From positions 1 through 38,851 of the forward strand of contig CACMDZ010000006.1 of assembly GCA_902612575.1 (NCBI GenBank): a stretch of DNA of 38,851 nt, read 5' to 3'. The number at the start of each line of letters is the position of its first letter. Within the stretch, counting starts at the first letter, position 1. The translations under genes and the position numbers were made by a program. A model generated the notes under the pieces. It saw only the letters and a list, made by a program, of their open reading frames with translations. It made no database searches and was not told the DNA's origin. Below are positions 23,091-30,880 of this stretch, piece by piece. This DNA comes from an uncultured Pelagibacteraceae bacterium (GTDB lineage Bacteria; Pseudomonadota; Alphaproteobacteria; Pelagibacterales; Pelagibacteraceae).

Positions 23091-23893
23091 TAGTTAGTAA
23101 TTACCTGAATGTCTGTTATAGTACTCTCTGGATTAATATTTATATTTTTTGTTTTCAAATCAAATTCTACTAGACCGGCTTTCATTGACGATTTTGGGTC
23201 AGTAATTATTACATTATTATAAGCTATAGCTTTACTCGTTTCCATATTAATATCAAAATTTATACAAGTGATTTGCTTTTCTTGATAGTTTATTACTACA
23301 TTATCATAAAATTTAGAATTCGAATTTACCGAATTAAATTGAGCAAAATCAGACGCTATATAAATTGTGTCTCGATTATCTGATGCAATTTCACCTCTCA
23401 CATTAACTAGATCTAAAATATCATTATTATTAATATTTGACTTACCTGAATTAGCTAGTAAGTAAAAATTATTTCCTCGTTCATCTATAGAACGATACTC
23501 AACATCTTTAACAAAATTTTTTATTTCCTCAGAGGCAATATCATTATTTTGTCCATTTATTTTAACTGAATTGTCAACTTCAATAATTTCATTTTTAATG
23601 TTTTTATCTTTTTCGATAATTTCATCTTTGGTTATTTTTTTTGCATTATCTTCTAACAATATATTTTCTATTTTTTTATTATTTTCAATTTTTTGAGACA
23701 ACTCATTATTTTTCAACTCCAATTCTAGTATTTTAGTTTCTAGTTGTTTGAGTTGTTCTTGATTAGCATTTTCCAATGAATTAATTTCTTCCACAATTCC
23801 TTTATTTGTATCAAAATACTTATAATAAACTGCAGCTATAATAAATATTATGAGTCCTAATATTAAAATTTGGGTTAAAGATTTTATAGACAT
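23090..23893 (-). CDS. LptC-like periplasmic LPS transport protein with coiled coil
   Basis: The 267-residue protein has an N-terminal membrane anchor (about 7-25), a long charged Asn/Glu/Lys coiled coil (about 33-90), a linker, and a C-terminal beta-rich domain (about 125-265) with repeated strand patterns such as DFAQFNSVNSNSKFYDNVVI and AGLVEFDLKTKNININP. This resembles the LptC/OstA jellyroll that passes LPS across the periplasm. The call rests on that pattern plus the location directly before lptB and after kdsD. It is longer than ordinary LptC (about 190 aa) because of the coiled coil. It could serve as both LptC and a bridge; that is speculation. Confidence 0.7.
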   Translation of the reverse strand: MSIKSLTQILILGLIIFIIAAVYYKYFDTNKGIVEEINSLENANQEQLKQLETKILELELKNNELSQKIENNKKIENILLEDNAKKITKDEIIEKDKNIKNEIIEVDNSVKINGQNNDIASEEIKNFVKDVEYRSIDERGNNFYLLANSGKSNINNNDILDLVNVRGEIASDNRDTIYIASDFAQFNSVNSNSKFYDNVVINYQEKQITCINFDINMETSKAIAYNNVIITDPKSSMKAGLVEFDLKTKNININPESTITDIQVITN

Positions 23894-24871
23894 CTATGAA
23901 ATATTAGCATTTAAAATATTATGAATATGAATAAATCCAACTGTTTTGTTTTTTTTATTTTTATGAACACATAAGCTTGTAATTTTTTTATTATTCATAA
24001 TCGAGAGTGCCTCAGCCGCAAGTATATTTTTATCTACACTTATTGGTCTTTTTTTCATTACTTGTTTAATTTTTAGGTCATGAAAATTTTGATTGTAATT
24101 TGAGAGTCTTTTTAAATCACCATCTGTAAGAATTCCTAGTGTGTTGTTTTTACTATCTCTAATAACTAATGCTCCAAGTCCTTTTTTTTCAATACTTTTC
24201 AAAGCTGATATCATACTTATATTTTCTCTTACAAAAGGTATATTTTTTCCCGTTAACATTAAGTCCTCTACAGTTTTTAATTTTATTGATAATGATCCAC
24301 TCGGATGAAATTTTTTGAAATCTAATCTACTAAATTTTTTAAATTTCATGCAAGCTATTGCTATTGCATCTCCCAATGCAATTTGCACAGTTGTTGATGA
24401 GGTTGGAACATATCCACCAGGACCTGCCTCTTTAACAGTGGGTAATAAAAATTTTATATTGGAATTTTTGTAGAGGAGCGAGTCTTTTTTTGAAGTTATC
24501 CCAATAAGTTTTATATTTCTATTTCTTGAAGCGTATTGAATTATATTTTTTAATTCATTACTTTCACCACTTAAACTTATTAATATTAAAATATCATTTG
24601 AAGTCACTTGTCCCATGTCACCATGACTTGCATTTGCAGCATCTAAAAAGAAAGAAGGAGTTCCAGTTGAGGAAAAAGTTGCAGACCATTTTCTTCCGAT
24701 AATTCCACTTTTACCAACACCTGAAATAATTATCTTCCCATTTTTACAATTCAAAATTGTTTTAATTATTTGTTCAAATGACTTTCCAATACTAGATTGA
24801 AGTTTTTTTAGAGACTCTGTTTCTATTTTAATTACGTCCTTAGCTATATTTATTAAATTTCTATTTTTCAT
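23894..24871 (-). CDS. kdsD: arabinose-5-phosphate isomerase
   Basis: It converts ribulose-5-phosphate to arabinose-5-phosphate, the first step toward Kdo of lipopolysaccharide. From ATG 24871 the product is 325 residues, starting MKNRNLINIAKDVI; a longer frame back to 24907 would overlap rnd and lacks family support. An SIS domain carries ISGVGKSGIIGRKWSATFSS (about 49-68), ISLSGESNELKNII (about 98-111) and a late FHPSGSLS. Two CBS domains follow (about 200-325). Length matches E. coli KdsD (328). It starts 1 nt after rnd and sits before the lpt genes, with kdsB elsewhere in the window. Confidence 0.93.
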   Translation of the reverse strand: MKNRNLINIAKDVIKIETESLKKLQSSIGKSFEQIIKTILNCKNGKIIISGVGKSGIIGRKWSATFSSTGTPSFFLDAANASHGDMGQVTSNDILILISLSGESNELKNIIQYASRNRNIKLIGITSKKDSLLYKNSNIKFLLPTVKEAGPGGYVPTSSTTVQIALGDAIAIACMKFKKFSRLDFKKFHPSGSLSIKLKTVEDLMLTGKNIPFVRENISMISALKSIEKKGLGALVIRDSKNNTLGILTDGDLKRLSNYNQNFHDLKIKQVMKKRPISVDKNILAAEALSIMNNKKITSLCVHKNKKNKTVGFIHIHNILNANIS

Positions 24872-24872
24872 T

Positions 24873-25484
24873 TTAGTGAGACCATATATCCTCCTTGAAT
24901 GAGGCAAAATCTAAATCAACTCTAGCATTTATAAAATTTATTGTGCTTTTATAAAGATCTAATCTGTTCTCTCGGTCTAGAATTATTCTTAAGGCTTCAT
25001 AAATTTTGTGCAAATAAACTACATCTTGTGCACAATACTTCAGCTGTTTGTCAGATAATTCTCCGCCAAAGTCAGAAGATTGTAACTGTTTGCTTACATC
25101 TATACCTATAAATTCTTTAATTAAATCTTTAAGACCATGCTTATCTGTATAACTTCTAGCAAGTTTACTCATAATTTTTGTACAATTTACATTTTTAATT
25201 TCCACACCTAAAAATTTTTTAATAAATAGAAGATCTGCTCTAGCGTAATGGAATAATTTATTTATTTTTTCATCACTTAAAATACTTTTTAAATTTGGAG
25301 CATTATAGTTATCTTTGTCTAATTGAATAATATGAGCATCATTTTGACCTGAGGATATTTGAAGCAAACATAGTCTATCTCTTTCAATATTTAGTCCAGT
25401 AAATTCGCAATCTACTGCTATCTTGTCACTGAACTTTATTTCATCTGGTAAATCTTGTTTATGTAATTTAATATCGAAATTCAT
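24873..25484 (-). CDS. rnd: ribonuclease D (short form, DEDDy domain only)
   Basis: This 3'-5' exoribonuclease acts in tRNA and small RNA maturation. The 203-residue protein contains only the DEDDy catalytic domain: IAVDCEFTGL (about 23-32, Asp and Glu), LFHYARADLLFIKKF (about 76-90, Asp), and YCAQDVVYLHKIY (about 150-162, Tyr and Asp). The C-terminal HRDC domain of E. coli RNase D is absent, as in many alphaproteobacterial members. Its ATG (25484) is only 16 nt from the divergent ATG at 25501. It is the first gene of the 14-gene minus-strand run. Confidence 0.9.
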   Translation of the reverse strand: MNFDIKLHKQDLPDEIKFSDKIAVDCEFTGLNIERDRLCLLQISSGQNDAHIIQLDKDNYNAPNLKSILSDEKINKLFHYARADLLFIKKFLGVEIKNVNCTKIMSKLARSYTDKHGLKDLIKEFIGIDVSKQLQSSDFGGELSDKQLKYCAQDVVYLHKIYEALRIILDRENRLDLYKSTINFINARVDLDFASFKEDIWSH

Positions 25485-25489
25485 TAATA

Positions 25490-25519
25490 GATATATATAT
25501 ATGAAAAATCAGGATTCAA
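25490..25519 (-). promoter_or_regulatory. candidate promoter for rnd and the 14-gene run, leaderless
   Basis: On the minus strand TTGAAT (25519-25514) and TATATC (25495-25490) are 18 nt apart, and only 5 nt separate the -10 from the rnd ATG. Transcription should start at or near the start codon. The -35 lies inside the first codons of the divergent gene at 25501. The hexamers are the same as those before trxA. Confidence 0.45.
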
Positions 25520-26466
25520 TTTTAATATTTGGTGCATCAGGTCAAATAGGAAAATCTTTAATTAGAAAATTTACAAAAAATAACTACAGAGTTATCGCGG
25601 TAACTAGAAGTATTCATCAGAAAGGTTATCAAATTAAAACTCAATCAAATTATGGATATTTAGAATTAGAAGAAATAAATTCATTTGATGAGCATAATAT
25701 TTCAGAATTGATGAAAAAGGCATCAGTATGCATCAATCTTATTGGTATTTTGTTTGAAAGAAAAAAAAAACAATTTGGTTTAATTCATACTCATTTACCA
25801 TCCATGCTTTCTCAATTAGCTTTAAAAAACTCACTTGATCAATTCATTCATTTATCAGCATTAGGAATTGAGGCAGCAACTGATAGTAATTATGCTATGA
25901 GCAAATTAGAGGGCGAACAGAGAGTAAGGCAAAATTTTTCTAAATCAGTAATTTTAAAACCATCGATTGTATATTCAGTTGATGATAATTTTACAACAAG
26001 CTTCATGAGTTTATTAAATATACTTCCTATTATGCCACTATACTATAAAGGAAAAACTAAATTTACCCCTATCCATGTTACGGATCTTTCAAATATAATT
26101 TTTGAAATTGTGAAAAAAAAAATTACTGGAGAGACCATAGAATGTATTGGTCCGCAAGTTTTTACATTCAAAGAATTAATAATAAAAATTTTAAAATCAA
26201 TTAATAAAAAAAGATTACTTATTCAAATGCCTCTTCCTTTAGCAAAGCTAAATGCTAAGTTATTCCAATTAATGCCTAAACCATTATTAACAATGGATCA
26301 GCTTAAATTATTAAAATATGATAATATTATATCAAAAAAATATAAAACTAATTTTGATATGAATATGGAGGCAAATAAAAAATTTGAAGATGAAATTAAT
26401 CGTTATAGTTTTAATTGGAGTAGTGGTGGGCAATTCTCAAAAAAAAGAATTAGTAAGATAAATTAA
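25501..26466 (+). CDS. NAD-dependent epimerase/dehydratase, NDUFA9-like
   Basis: The 321-residue Rossmann-fold protein of the atypical SDR class resembles the complex I accessory subunit NDUFA9. The dinucleotide-binding motif ILIFGASGQIGKSL is at about 7-20, followed by CINLIGILFERKKKQF (family 'N-L-x-G-x-x-F/Y-E' at about 78-93), FIHLSALGIEAATDSNYAMSK (Ser/Tyr/Lys region, about 117-137), SVILKPSIVYSVDDNF (about 151-166) and a substrate-domain C-terminus. The exact function in bacteria is unclear; a role in complex I assembly or quinone chemistry has been suggested. ATG 25501 is chosen because an upstream extension would run through the rnd promoter and coding start. It ends with a TAATG overlap to the next gene. 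Confidence 0.78.
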   Translation: MKNQDSILIFGASGQIGKSLIRKFTKNNYRVIAVTRSIHQKGYQIKTQSNYGYLELEEINSFDEHNISELMKKASVCINLIGILFERKKKQFGLIHTHLPSMLSQLALKNSLDQFIHLSALGIEAATDSNYAMSKLEGEQRVRQNFSKSVILKPSIVYSVDDNFTTSFMSLLNILPIMPLYYKGKTKFTPIHVTDLSNIIFEIVKKKITGETIECIGPQVFTFKELIIKILKSINKKRLLIQMPLPLAKLNAKLFQLMPKPLLTMDQLKLLKYDNIISKKYKTNFDMNMEANKKFEDEINRYSFNWSSGGQFSKKRISKIN

Positions 26467-26720
26467 TGTTAAGTAATATTATATACATTGTCGTATTTTT
26501 AATTTTGGCATTTGTTTTATCAATTGCAGTTAAAGCTATTACAAGAGGTGTTGAAGCAAAACAGGCTATTAAAGAAGAAGAAAAACTAGATGTAATTGAT
26601 AATACTGAAAACCAAAACTTGCAAATGATAGATCAAATAAAGAATTTAAAAGAATTATATGATAAAGGAGTTATTGACGAGAATGAATTTAAAAAAGCTA
26701 AAGAAAAAATATTAAAGTAA
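26466..26720 (+). CDS. small membrane protein with SHOCT domain
   Basis: The 84-residue protein has an N-terminal membrane helix (about 4-25), a charged linker, and a C-terminal SHOCT-like motif IKNLKELYDKGVIDENEFKK (about 58-77): a helix ending in a Gly, then an acidic turn and a second helix ending K-x-K-I-L. SHOCT domains are short tails of unknown, probably oligomerising, function. It overlaps the preceding stop by 1 nt and converges on gcrA with a 1-nt gap. Confidence 0.7.
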   Translation: MLSNIIYIVVFLILAFVLSIAVKAITRGVEAKQAIKEEEKLDVIDNTENQNLQMIDQIKNLKELYDKGVIDENEFKKAKEKILK

Positions 26721-26721
26721 G

Positions 26722-27216
26722 TTATGCGCTTTTTACCTTCTTTTCGATAAATTTTGGCATTTCTTCATCTTTATCTACTACATCTTCTTTCTTTCCTTTC
26801 GGTTGAAAGACAATCATTAGGTGTAACGGACAATAAGAAAATTTTTCAACAGTCTTTCTTCCACAAAATGAGGAATTTTTTTCATCAGGATGACCCTCCA
26901 TATACTTACAAGTATTTTCATTTAAATCTTCTAACTGCAAATTCTTTGCTGGTTCAAAATTTTTATCTAAAAGCAATGATCTAAATCTGTGCTTTCTGCT
27001 CACTCTTTTTGAATTTCCGTTTGAAGTTACTGTTTCAATTTTATTATTGAGATAAGTTGATCTAGTTTTGATTTTGGCGGATAAATTTAACCTGTGGGCT
27101 TTTCCAATAACTGCGTTCCTACTTACCCCACCAATTATTTCAGCAATTTGACTAGCTGTTTGACCTTTTCCCCAAAGATCTCTAAGTTTATTGACCTTCT
27201 CTTCTGTCCAACTCAT
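26722..27216 (-). CDS. gcrA: GcrA family cell cycle regulator
   Basis: GcrA binds sigma-70 RNA polymerase and activates promoters carrying CcrM-methylated GANTC sites in Alphaproteobacteria. The 164-residue protein has the diagnostic N-terminus MSWTEEKVNKLRDLW, then GQTASQIAEIIGGVSRNAVI (helix-turn-helix, about 18-37) and GKAHRLNLS. A C-terminal region with CKYMEGHP, SFCGRKTV and YCPLHLMIVFQP (about 105-145) has the Cys/His spacing of the sigma-interacting domain. The gene lies upstream of argD, as in many Alphaproteobacteria. Its own promoter area holds a GANTC site. Confidence 0.93.
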   Translation of the reverse strand: MSWTEEKVNKLRDLWGKGQTASQIAEIIGGVSRNAVIGKAHRLNLSAKIKTRSTYLNNKIETVTSNGNSKRVSRKHRFRSLLLDKNFEPAKNLQLEDLNENTCKYMEGHPDEKNSSFCGRKTVEKFSYCPLHLMIVFQPKGKKEDVVDKDEEMPKFIEKKVKSA

Positions 27217-27233
27217 ATAACTACATTTAGTAT

Positions 27234-27265
27234 ATTATAATTAATTTATAACATTATCTTGAATC
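27234..27265 (-). promoter_or_regulatory. candidate gcrA promoter with a GANTC site at the -35
   Basis: A consensus -10 TATAAT (27239-27234, minus strand) lies 17 nt from a poor -35 (TCAAGA, 27262-27257). A GATTC/GAATC site (27261-27265) overlaps the -35 edge. GcrA-dependent promoters typically have weak -35 boxes and a GANTC nearby, so autoregulation is conceivable. GANTC is common by chance in this composition. Confidence 0.35.
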
Positions 27266-27342
27266 ATAATAAATGCTATCAAACAAGCTTTTTTTTCTGT
27301 TTTTTAACAATTATTAAAAAAAAAGTTTATTAATAAACACTT

Positions 27343-28155
27343 ATGGTTGAATTACAGAATAAATATCAAATTGGTGTAAGAAGGTTTGGTCTAATTAATT
27401 GGGTAGGTGCCTATTCATTATTTAAAAAAGAAGTTTTAAGATTCCTCACTGTTTCAGGTCAAACTTTATTTGGTCCAATATTAACTAGCATATTATTTTT
27501 AACAGTAATTTCACTAGCAATTGGAGATCAAAGGGCAGATGTACTAGGCGTTACCTACATTAAATTTTTAGCAAGTGGTTTGATAATGATGCAGGTTATT
27601 CAACAAAGTTTTGCACATTCAAGCTCTTCTTTAATGATGGGTAAAATGATGGGTACCATAACAGATGTAGTTCATAGTCCGTTATCATCAATAGAAGTAG
27701 TATTTGCAATAGTATTAGCATCTGCCGCAAGGGGATTAGTAATTGCATCTGCTTCAACTTTGTTATTTTTATTCTTTATAGATTTATCAGTGCAAAGTAT
27801 TTTTTTGTGGTTAATTTATTTATTTTTAGGTGGGTTAATTATGGGTTCATTAGGTTTAATCGTAGGATTGTATGCAGATAAATTTGATCAAATGAGTACT
27901 GTTACTAATTTTGTAATAGTACCCTTAAGCTTTTTAAGTGGTACTTTTTATAGTATTGATAAATTGCCATATTATTTAAAAGTAGTAAGTAATTATAACC
28001 CGTTTTTTCACATGATTGATGGCTTTAGGTTTTCATTTATTGGTCAATCAGATGGTTCAATAACATTAGGTATTTTAATTCTAACTTTTCTAAGTTTACT
28101 TATTACATATTTCGCATACATTTTAGTTGATAAAGGTTATAAAATTAAATCATAA
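27343..28155 (+). CDS. ABC-2 type transporter permease
   Basis: The 270-residue membrane protein has six predicted helices (about 43-62, 75-95, 120-150, 153-180, 185-205, 240-262). It carries the ABC-2 signature area with SGTFYSIDKLPYYLK (about 200-214) and NPFFHMIDGFRFSFIG (about 221-236), typical of YadH-like exporters. The substrate is unknown. No ATP-binding partner is adjacent; lptB at 22314 is assigned to LPS export, so the true partner is probably elsewhere. A perfect palindrome GTTTATT-AATAAAC (27325-27338) ends 4 nt before the ATG, where a Shine-Dalgarno would be expected. Confidence 0.85.
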   Translation: MVELQNKYQIGVRRFGLINWVGAYSLFKKEVLRFLTVSGQTLFGPILTSILFLTVISLAIGDQRADVLGVTYIKFLASGLIMMQVIQQSFAHSSSSLMMGKMMGTITDVVHSPLSSIEVVFAIVLASAARGLVIASASTLLFLFFIDLSVQSIFLWLIYLFLGGLIMGSLGLIVGLYADKFDQMSTVTNFVIVPLSFLSGTFYSIDKLPYYLKVVSNYNPFFHMIDGFRFSFIGQSDGSITLGILILTFLSLLITYFAYILVDKGYKIKS

Positions 28156-28161
28156 TTTAAA

Positions 28162-29331
28162 ATGAGTTCTTTAGCAAAAAATTATAAAAGAAGAAACCTT
28201 TCCTTTGCTAGAGGTAAAGGATCTTTTTTATTCACAAAAGTAGGTGAAAAATATTTAGATTTCGTTCAAGGTATCGCTGTTAATTCATTAGGTCATACAA
28301 ACCTAGCTTTAGTTAAAGCGATAAATAAGCAATCAAAAAAACTCTGGCATGTTTCAAACTCTTTTAAAATTCCTGAAGGAGAAGAATTGGCAAGAAAGCT
28401 TACAAATAAAACTTTTGCTGATGCGGTAATTTTTCAAAATAGCGGAGCAGAAGCCACAGAGGCTGCTATAAAAATTGCTAGAAGATATTTTTACTCTATA
28501 GGCAAGCCGAAAAAAAATAGAATTTTGTGTATAAAAAATTCATTCCATGGGAGAACTATAGCTGCAATAAATGCCAGTGGATCAAAGAAAATGACAGAGG
28601 GATTTGGCCCTAAAGTAGGAGGTTTTGATCATTTTAAATTTGGAAACCATACTGAACTCAAAAAAAAGATAACTAATAAAACTGCAGCAATAATGATTGA
28701 ACCAATAATGGGTGAAGGAGGTATCAAAGTAGTTCCAGAATGGTGTTTAAAGGAACTTAGAAAAATATGTGATAAGAATAAAATTCTTTTAATTTTAGAT
28801 GAAGTTCAATGTGGAATTGGAAGATCTGGTAAATTCTTCTCATATGAATATGCGAAAATTAAACCTGATATAGTTCCTATAGCAAAAGGAATTGGAGGCG
28901 GATTTCCAATTGGAGCTGTTTTGATGACTAAAAAAGTTTCAGTAGCTATGGTGCCTGGCACCCATGGGTCCACTTTTGGAGGAAACCCATTAGCAATGGC
29001 GGTAGGAAATGCTGTAATGAACGAAATATTTAAAAAGGGTTTTCTCACAAAAGTAAAAAGTAATTCAAAATATTTTATTTCAGAATTAAATAAAATTAAA
29101 AATAAATTCCCCAAGATCATAAAAGGGATTAGAGGAAAAGGTCTTATTTTAGGTATACAGTTATATCACGATCAAACAAAATTTATTGAAAATTTAATGA
29201 AAAATAAATTGCTAACAATAAGAGCTGCAGAAAATGTAATTAGAATTTTACCTCCACTTAATGTAAACAAAAAAGAAATTAATATGGCTCTGAAAATTAT
29301 TACTAAAGTTTGTAAATCTTATAAAAACTAA
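28162..29331 (+). CDS. argD: acetylornithine aminotransferase
   Basis: This PLP enzyme makes N-acetylornithine in arginine synthesis (often also acting in lysine synthesis). The 389-residue class III aminotransferase has YLDFVQGIAVNSLGHTN (about 31-47), FQNSGAEATEAAIKIAR (about 91-107), NSFHGRTIAAI (about 126-136), LILDEVQCGIGRSGK (about 210-224, Asp for the pyridine N), the PLP lysine in PIAKGIGGGFPIGAV (about 239-253) and GTHGSTFGGNP (about 267-277). Length is standard. argF begins on its last base pair (TAATG). Confidence 0.95.
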   Translation: MSSLAKNYKRRNLSFARGKGSFLFTKVGEKYLDFVQGIAVNSLGHTNLALVKAINKQSKKLWHVSNSFKIPEGEELARKLTNKTFADAVIFQNSGAEATEAAIKIARRYFYSIGKPKKNRILCIKNSFHGRTIAAINASGSKKMTEGFGPKVGGFDHFKFGNHTELKKKITNKTAAIMIEPIMGEGGIKVVPEWCLKELRKICDKNKILLILDEVQCGIGRSGKFFSYEYAKIKPDIVPIAKGIGGGFPIGAVLMTKKVSVAMVPGTHGSTFGGNPLAMAVGNAVMNEIFKKGFLTKVKSNSKYFISELNKIKNKFPKIIKGIRGKGLILGIQLYHDQTKFIENLMKNKLLTIRAAENVIRILPPLNVNKKEINMALKIITKVCKSYKN

Positions 29332-30263
29332 TGAAACACTTTCTCCACATAAAAGATATTCCAACAAAAGATTTAAAAAGAATTATTTCTGATGCAAAAA
29401 AAAGAAAATTAAAAAGAAAAAAATCTAATTCATTAGATCCTGATATAGATACTCCTTTAAAAGGAAAAATTCTTTTACAAATGTTTGAAAAATCAAGTTT
29501 AAGAACTAGATTAAGTTTTTATTTAGCAATTAAACAACTAGGGGGAGGGTCACTAACTTTAAGACCAGAGGAATTACACTTAGGAATTGGAGGAGAAAGT
29601 ATTGAAGATACATCAAAAATTTTATCAACATATGGTAATGCGTTTATGTTAAGAACGGACTCTGATAAAAAGTTAAACGAATTTAAAAAGTATTCCAAAA
29701 TACCAATTATAAATGGATTAAGTCCATCATCACATCCTACGCAAGTTTTGTCAGATATTTTTACAATTCAGGAAATCAAAAAAAAAAGTGTTTCTAAATT
29801 AAAGTTATGTTGGATTGGAGATGCCAGTAATAATATGATGAACAGTCTTATCGAAGTATGTATAAAATTTTCGATATCTTTAAATATTGCCTGCCCAAAA
29901 GACTATCAACCAAATAAAGCACTTATCTCATTGATTAAAAACATGAAAGGAAAAATAAATATCTTTAATAAAAAAGAATTAGCGGTCAAAAATTGTGACG
30001 TTGTTATGACAGATAAGATAATTTCATTGAATGATAGAGTAAATAAGAAAAAGAAATTAAAATCATTTAAAAACTTTAAAGTTGATGCTAAAACTATGAG
30101 CTTTGCAAAGAAAGATGCAATATTTTTACATTGTCTCCCTAGAGGTAGCGAAGTTACAGATGAAGTTTTTTTAAGTAAGAAATCTAAAGTATGGGAACAA
30201 GCTCTAAATAGAGTTTATGTTCAAAAAAGTATCTTGTTATATTGTTTTGATAAATTAAGGTAA
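29331..30263 (+). CDS. argF: ornithine carbamoyltransferase (divergent active-site loop)
   Basis: It makes citrulline from ornithine and carbamoyl phosphate. The 310-residue protein has FEKSSLRTRLSF (about 52-63; the S-x-R-T-R carbamoyl-phosphate motif), SSHPTQVLSDIFTIQEI (about 131-147) and HCLPRGSEVTDEVF (about 264-277). Two motifs differ from typical OTCase: H-P-C-Q is HPTQ (as in aspartate carbamoyltransferase), and the ornithine-binding S-M-G loop (usually D-x-x-x-S-M-G) reads DKIISLND. Adjacency to argD supports OTCase; an acetylated or succinylated ornithine substrate is a lesser alternative. It converges on the cytochrome gene, with 9 nt of overlap. Confidence 0.85.
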   Translation: MKHFLHIKDIPTKDLKRIISDAKKRKLKRKKSNSLDPDIDTPLKGKILLQMFEKSSLRTRLSFYLAIKQLGGGSLTLRPEELHLGIGGESIEDTSKILSTYGNAFMLRTDSDKKLNEFKKYSKIPIINGLSPSSHPTQVLSDIFTIQEIKKKSVSKLKLCWIGDASNNMMNSLIEVCIKFSISLNIACPKDYQPNKALISLIKNMKGKINIFNKKELAVKNCDVVMTDKIISLNDRVNKKKKLKSFKNFKVDAKTMSFAKKDAIFLHCLPRGSEVTDEVFLSKKSKVWEQALNRVYVQKSILLYCFDKLR

Positions 30264-30782
30264 TTCTAAAGGAGTGTCAGCATATGAATTCATATATAGT
30301 ATGACTGATGCTCTATCTTTTTCTTTTTTTAACCCCGCAAAAGCCATCTTAGTTCCCTTGATATAAGTGGCGGGTTTAATCAAAAAACTATTCATTTCTT
30401 CAAAAGTCCAATCTTTACCAAATGCTATCAAAGCTTTTGAATATTTATAATCTTCTAATGCACCCATATTTCTGCCTAAGACGTTATAAAGGGCAGGCCC
30501 TATATTATTTCTTCCGCCTTTTTTGATAGAATGACATGCGCTACATTTTTTAAAAACTGTTTTACCATGCTCAACACTTCCCATTGCTAATAAAGCAGCT
30601 ATGTCTACCTCTTGAGTAGAAGTAGATTTTTTACTATCTGTTTCAGCAAATTCCACTTTATAAGCAGATTGAGCTGGTTTCTCCACGTAATATATATAGT
30701 CTGAGATTTTAGTAATACCAAAAATAACAATAAAAATAACTAATACCGCAGCAATAATTTTATTAATTTCAAATGAATCCAT
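30255..30782 (-). CDS. membrane-anchored cytochrome c (CycM-like)
   Basis: This is a monohaem c-type cytochrome that likely shuttles electrons between the bc1 complex and terminal oxidase. The 175-residue protein has an N-terminal uncleaved helix (about 9-29), a linker of about 40 residues, and a class I cytochrome c domain with haem motif CSACH (about 84-88). NIGPALYNVLGRN (about 96-108) and the axial methionine in GTKMAFAGL (about 144-152) follow. Alphaproteobacterial CycM (cytochrome c552) has the same layout and the same neighbours (kdsB, pheA). It diverges from kdsB. Confidence 0.9.
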   Translation of the reverse strand: MDSFEINKIIAAVLVIFIVIFGITKISDYIYYVEKPAQSAYKVEFAETDSKKSTSTQEVDIAALLAMGSVEHGKTVFKKCSACHSIKKGGRNNIGPALYNVLGRNMGALEDYKYSKALIAFGKDWTFEEMNSFLIKPATYIKGTKMAFAGLKKEKDRASVILYMNSYADTPLELP

Positions 30783-30848
30783 GATTTTTAATTATTAAAC
30801 TCGTATAACATGTTAAACAAAAAAAATACTAAATTTAATTTTAATTAT

Positions 30849-30865
30849 TGCGTCTGAAAGACGCA
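30849..30865 (+). promoter_or_regulatory. G+C-rich hairpin just upstream of kdsB
   Basis: TGCGTCT (30849-30855) and AGACGCA (30859-30865) form a 7-bp stem with a GAA loop, 15 nt before the kdsB ATG. It stands out in the otherwise A+T-rich divergent region between the cytochrome and kdsB. As DNA it is an inverted repeat that could be an operator for either gene; as RNA it would lie in the kdsB leader. A -10-like CATAAT starts at its right edge (30864-30869). Confidence 0.35.
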
Positions 30866-30880
30866 TAATACTTAATTTTT

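Noticed and set aside
24872..24907. Upstream ATG for kdsD adding 12 residues
   Set aside because: The extension overlaps rnd and is absent from the family; ATG 24871 gives the normal length and 1-nt spacing.
25423..25500. N-terminal extension of the NDUFA9-like protein
   Set aside because: It is antisense to the start of rnd and precedes the Rossmann motif by too much; ATG 25501 fits the family.
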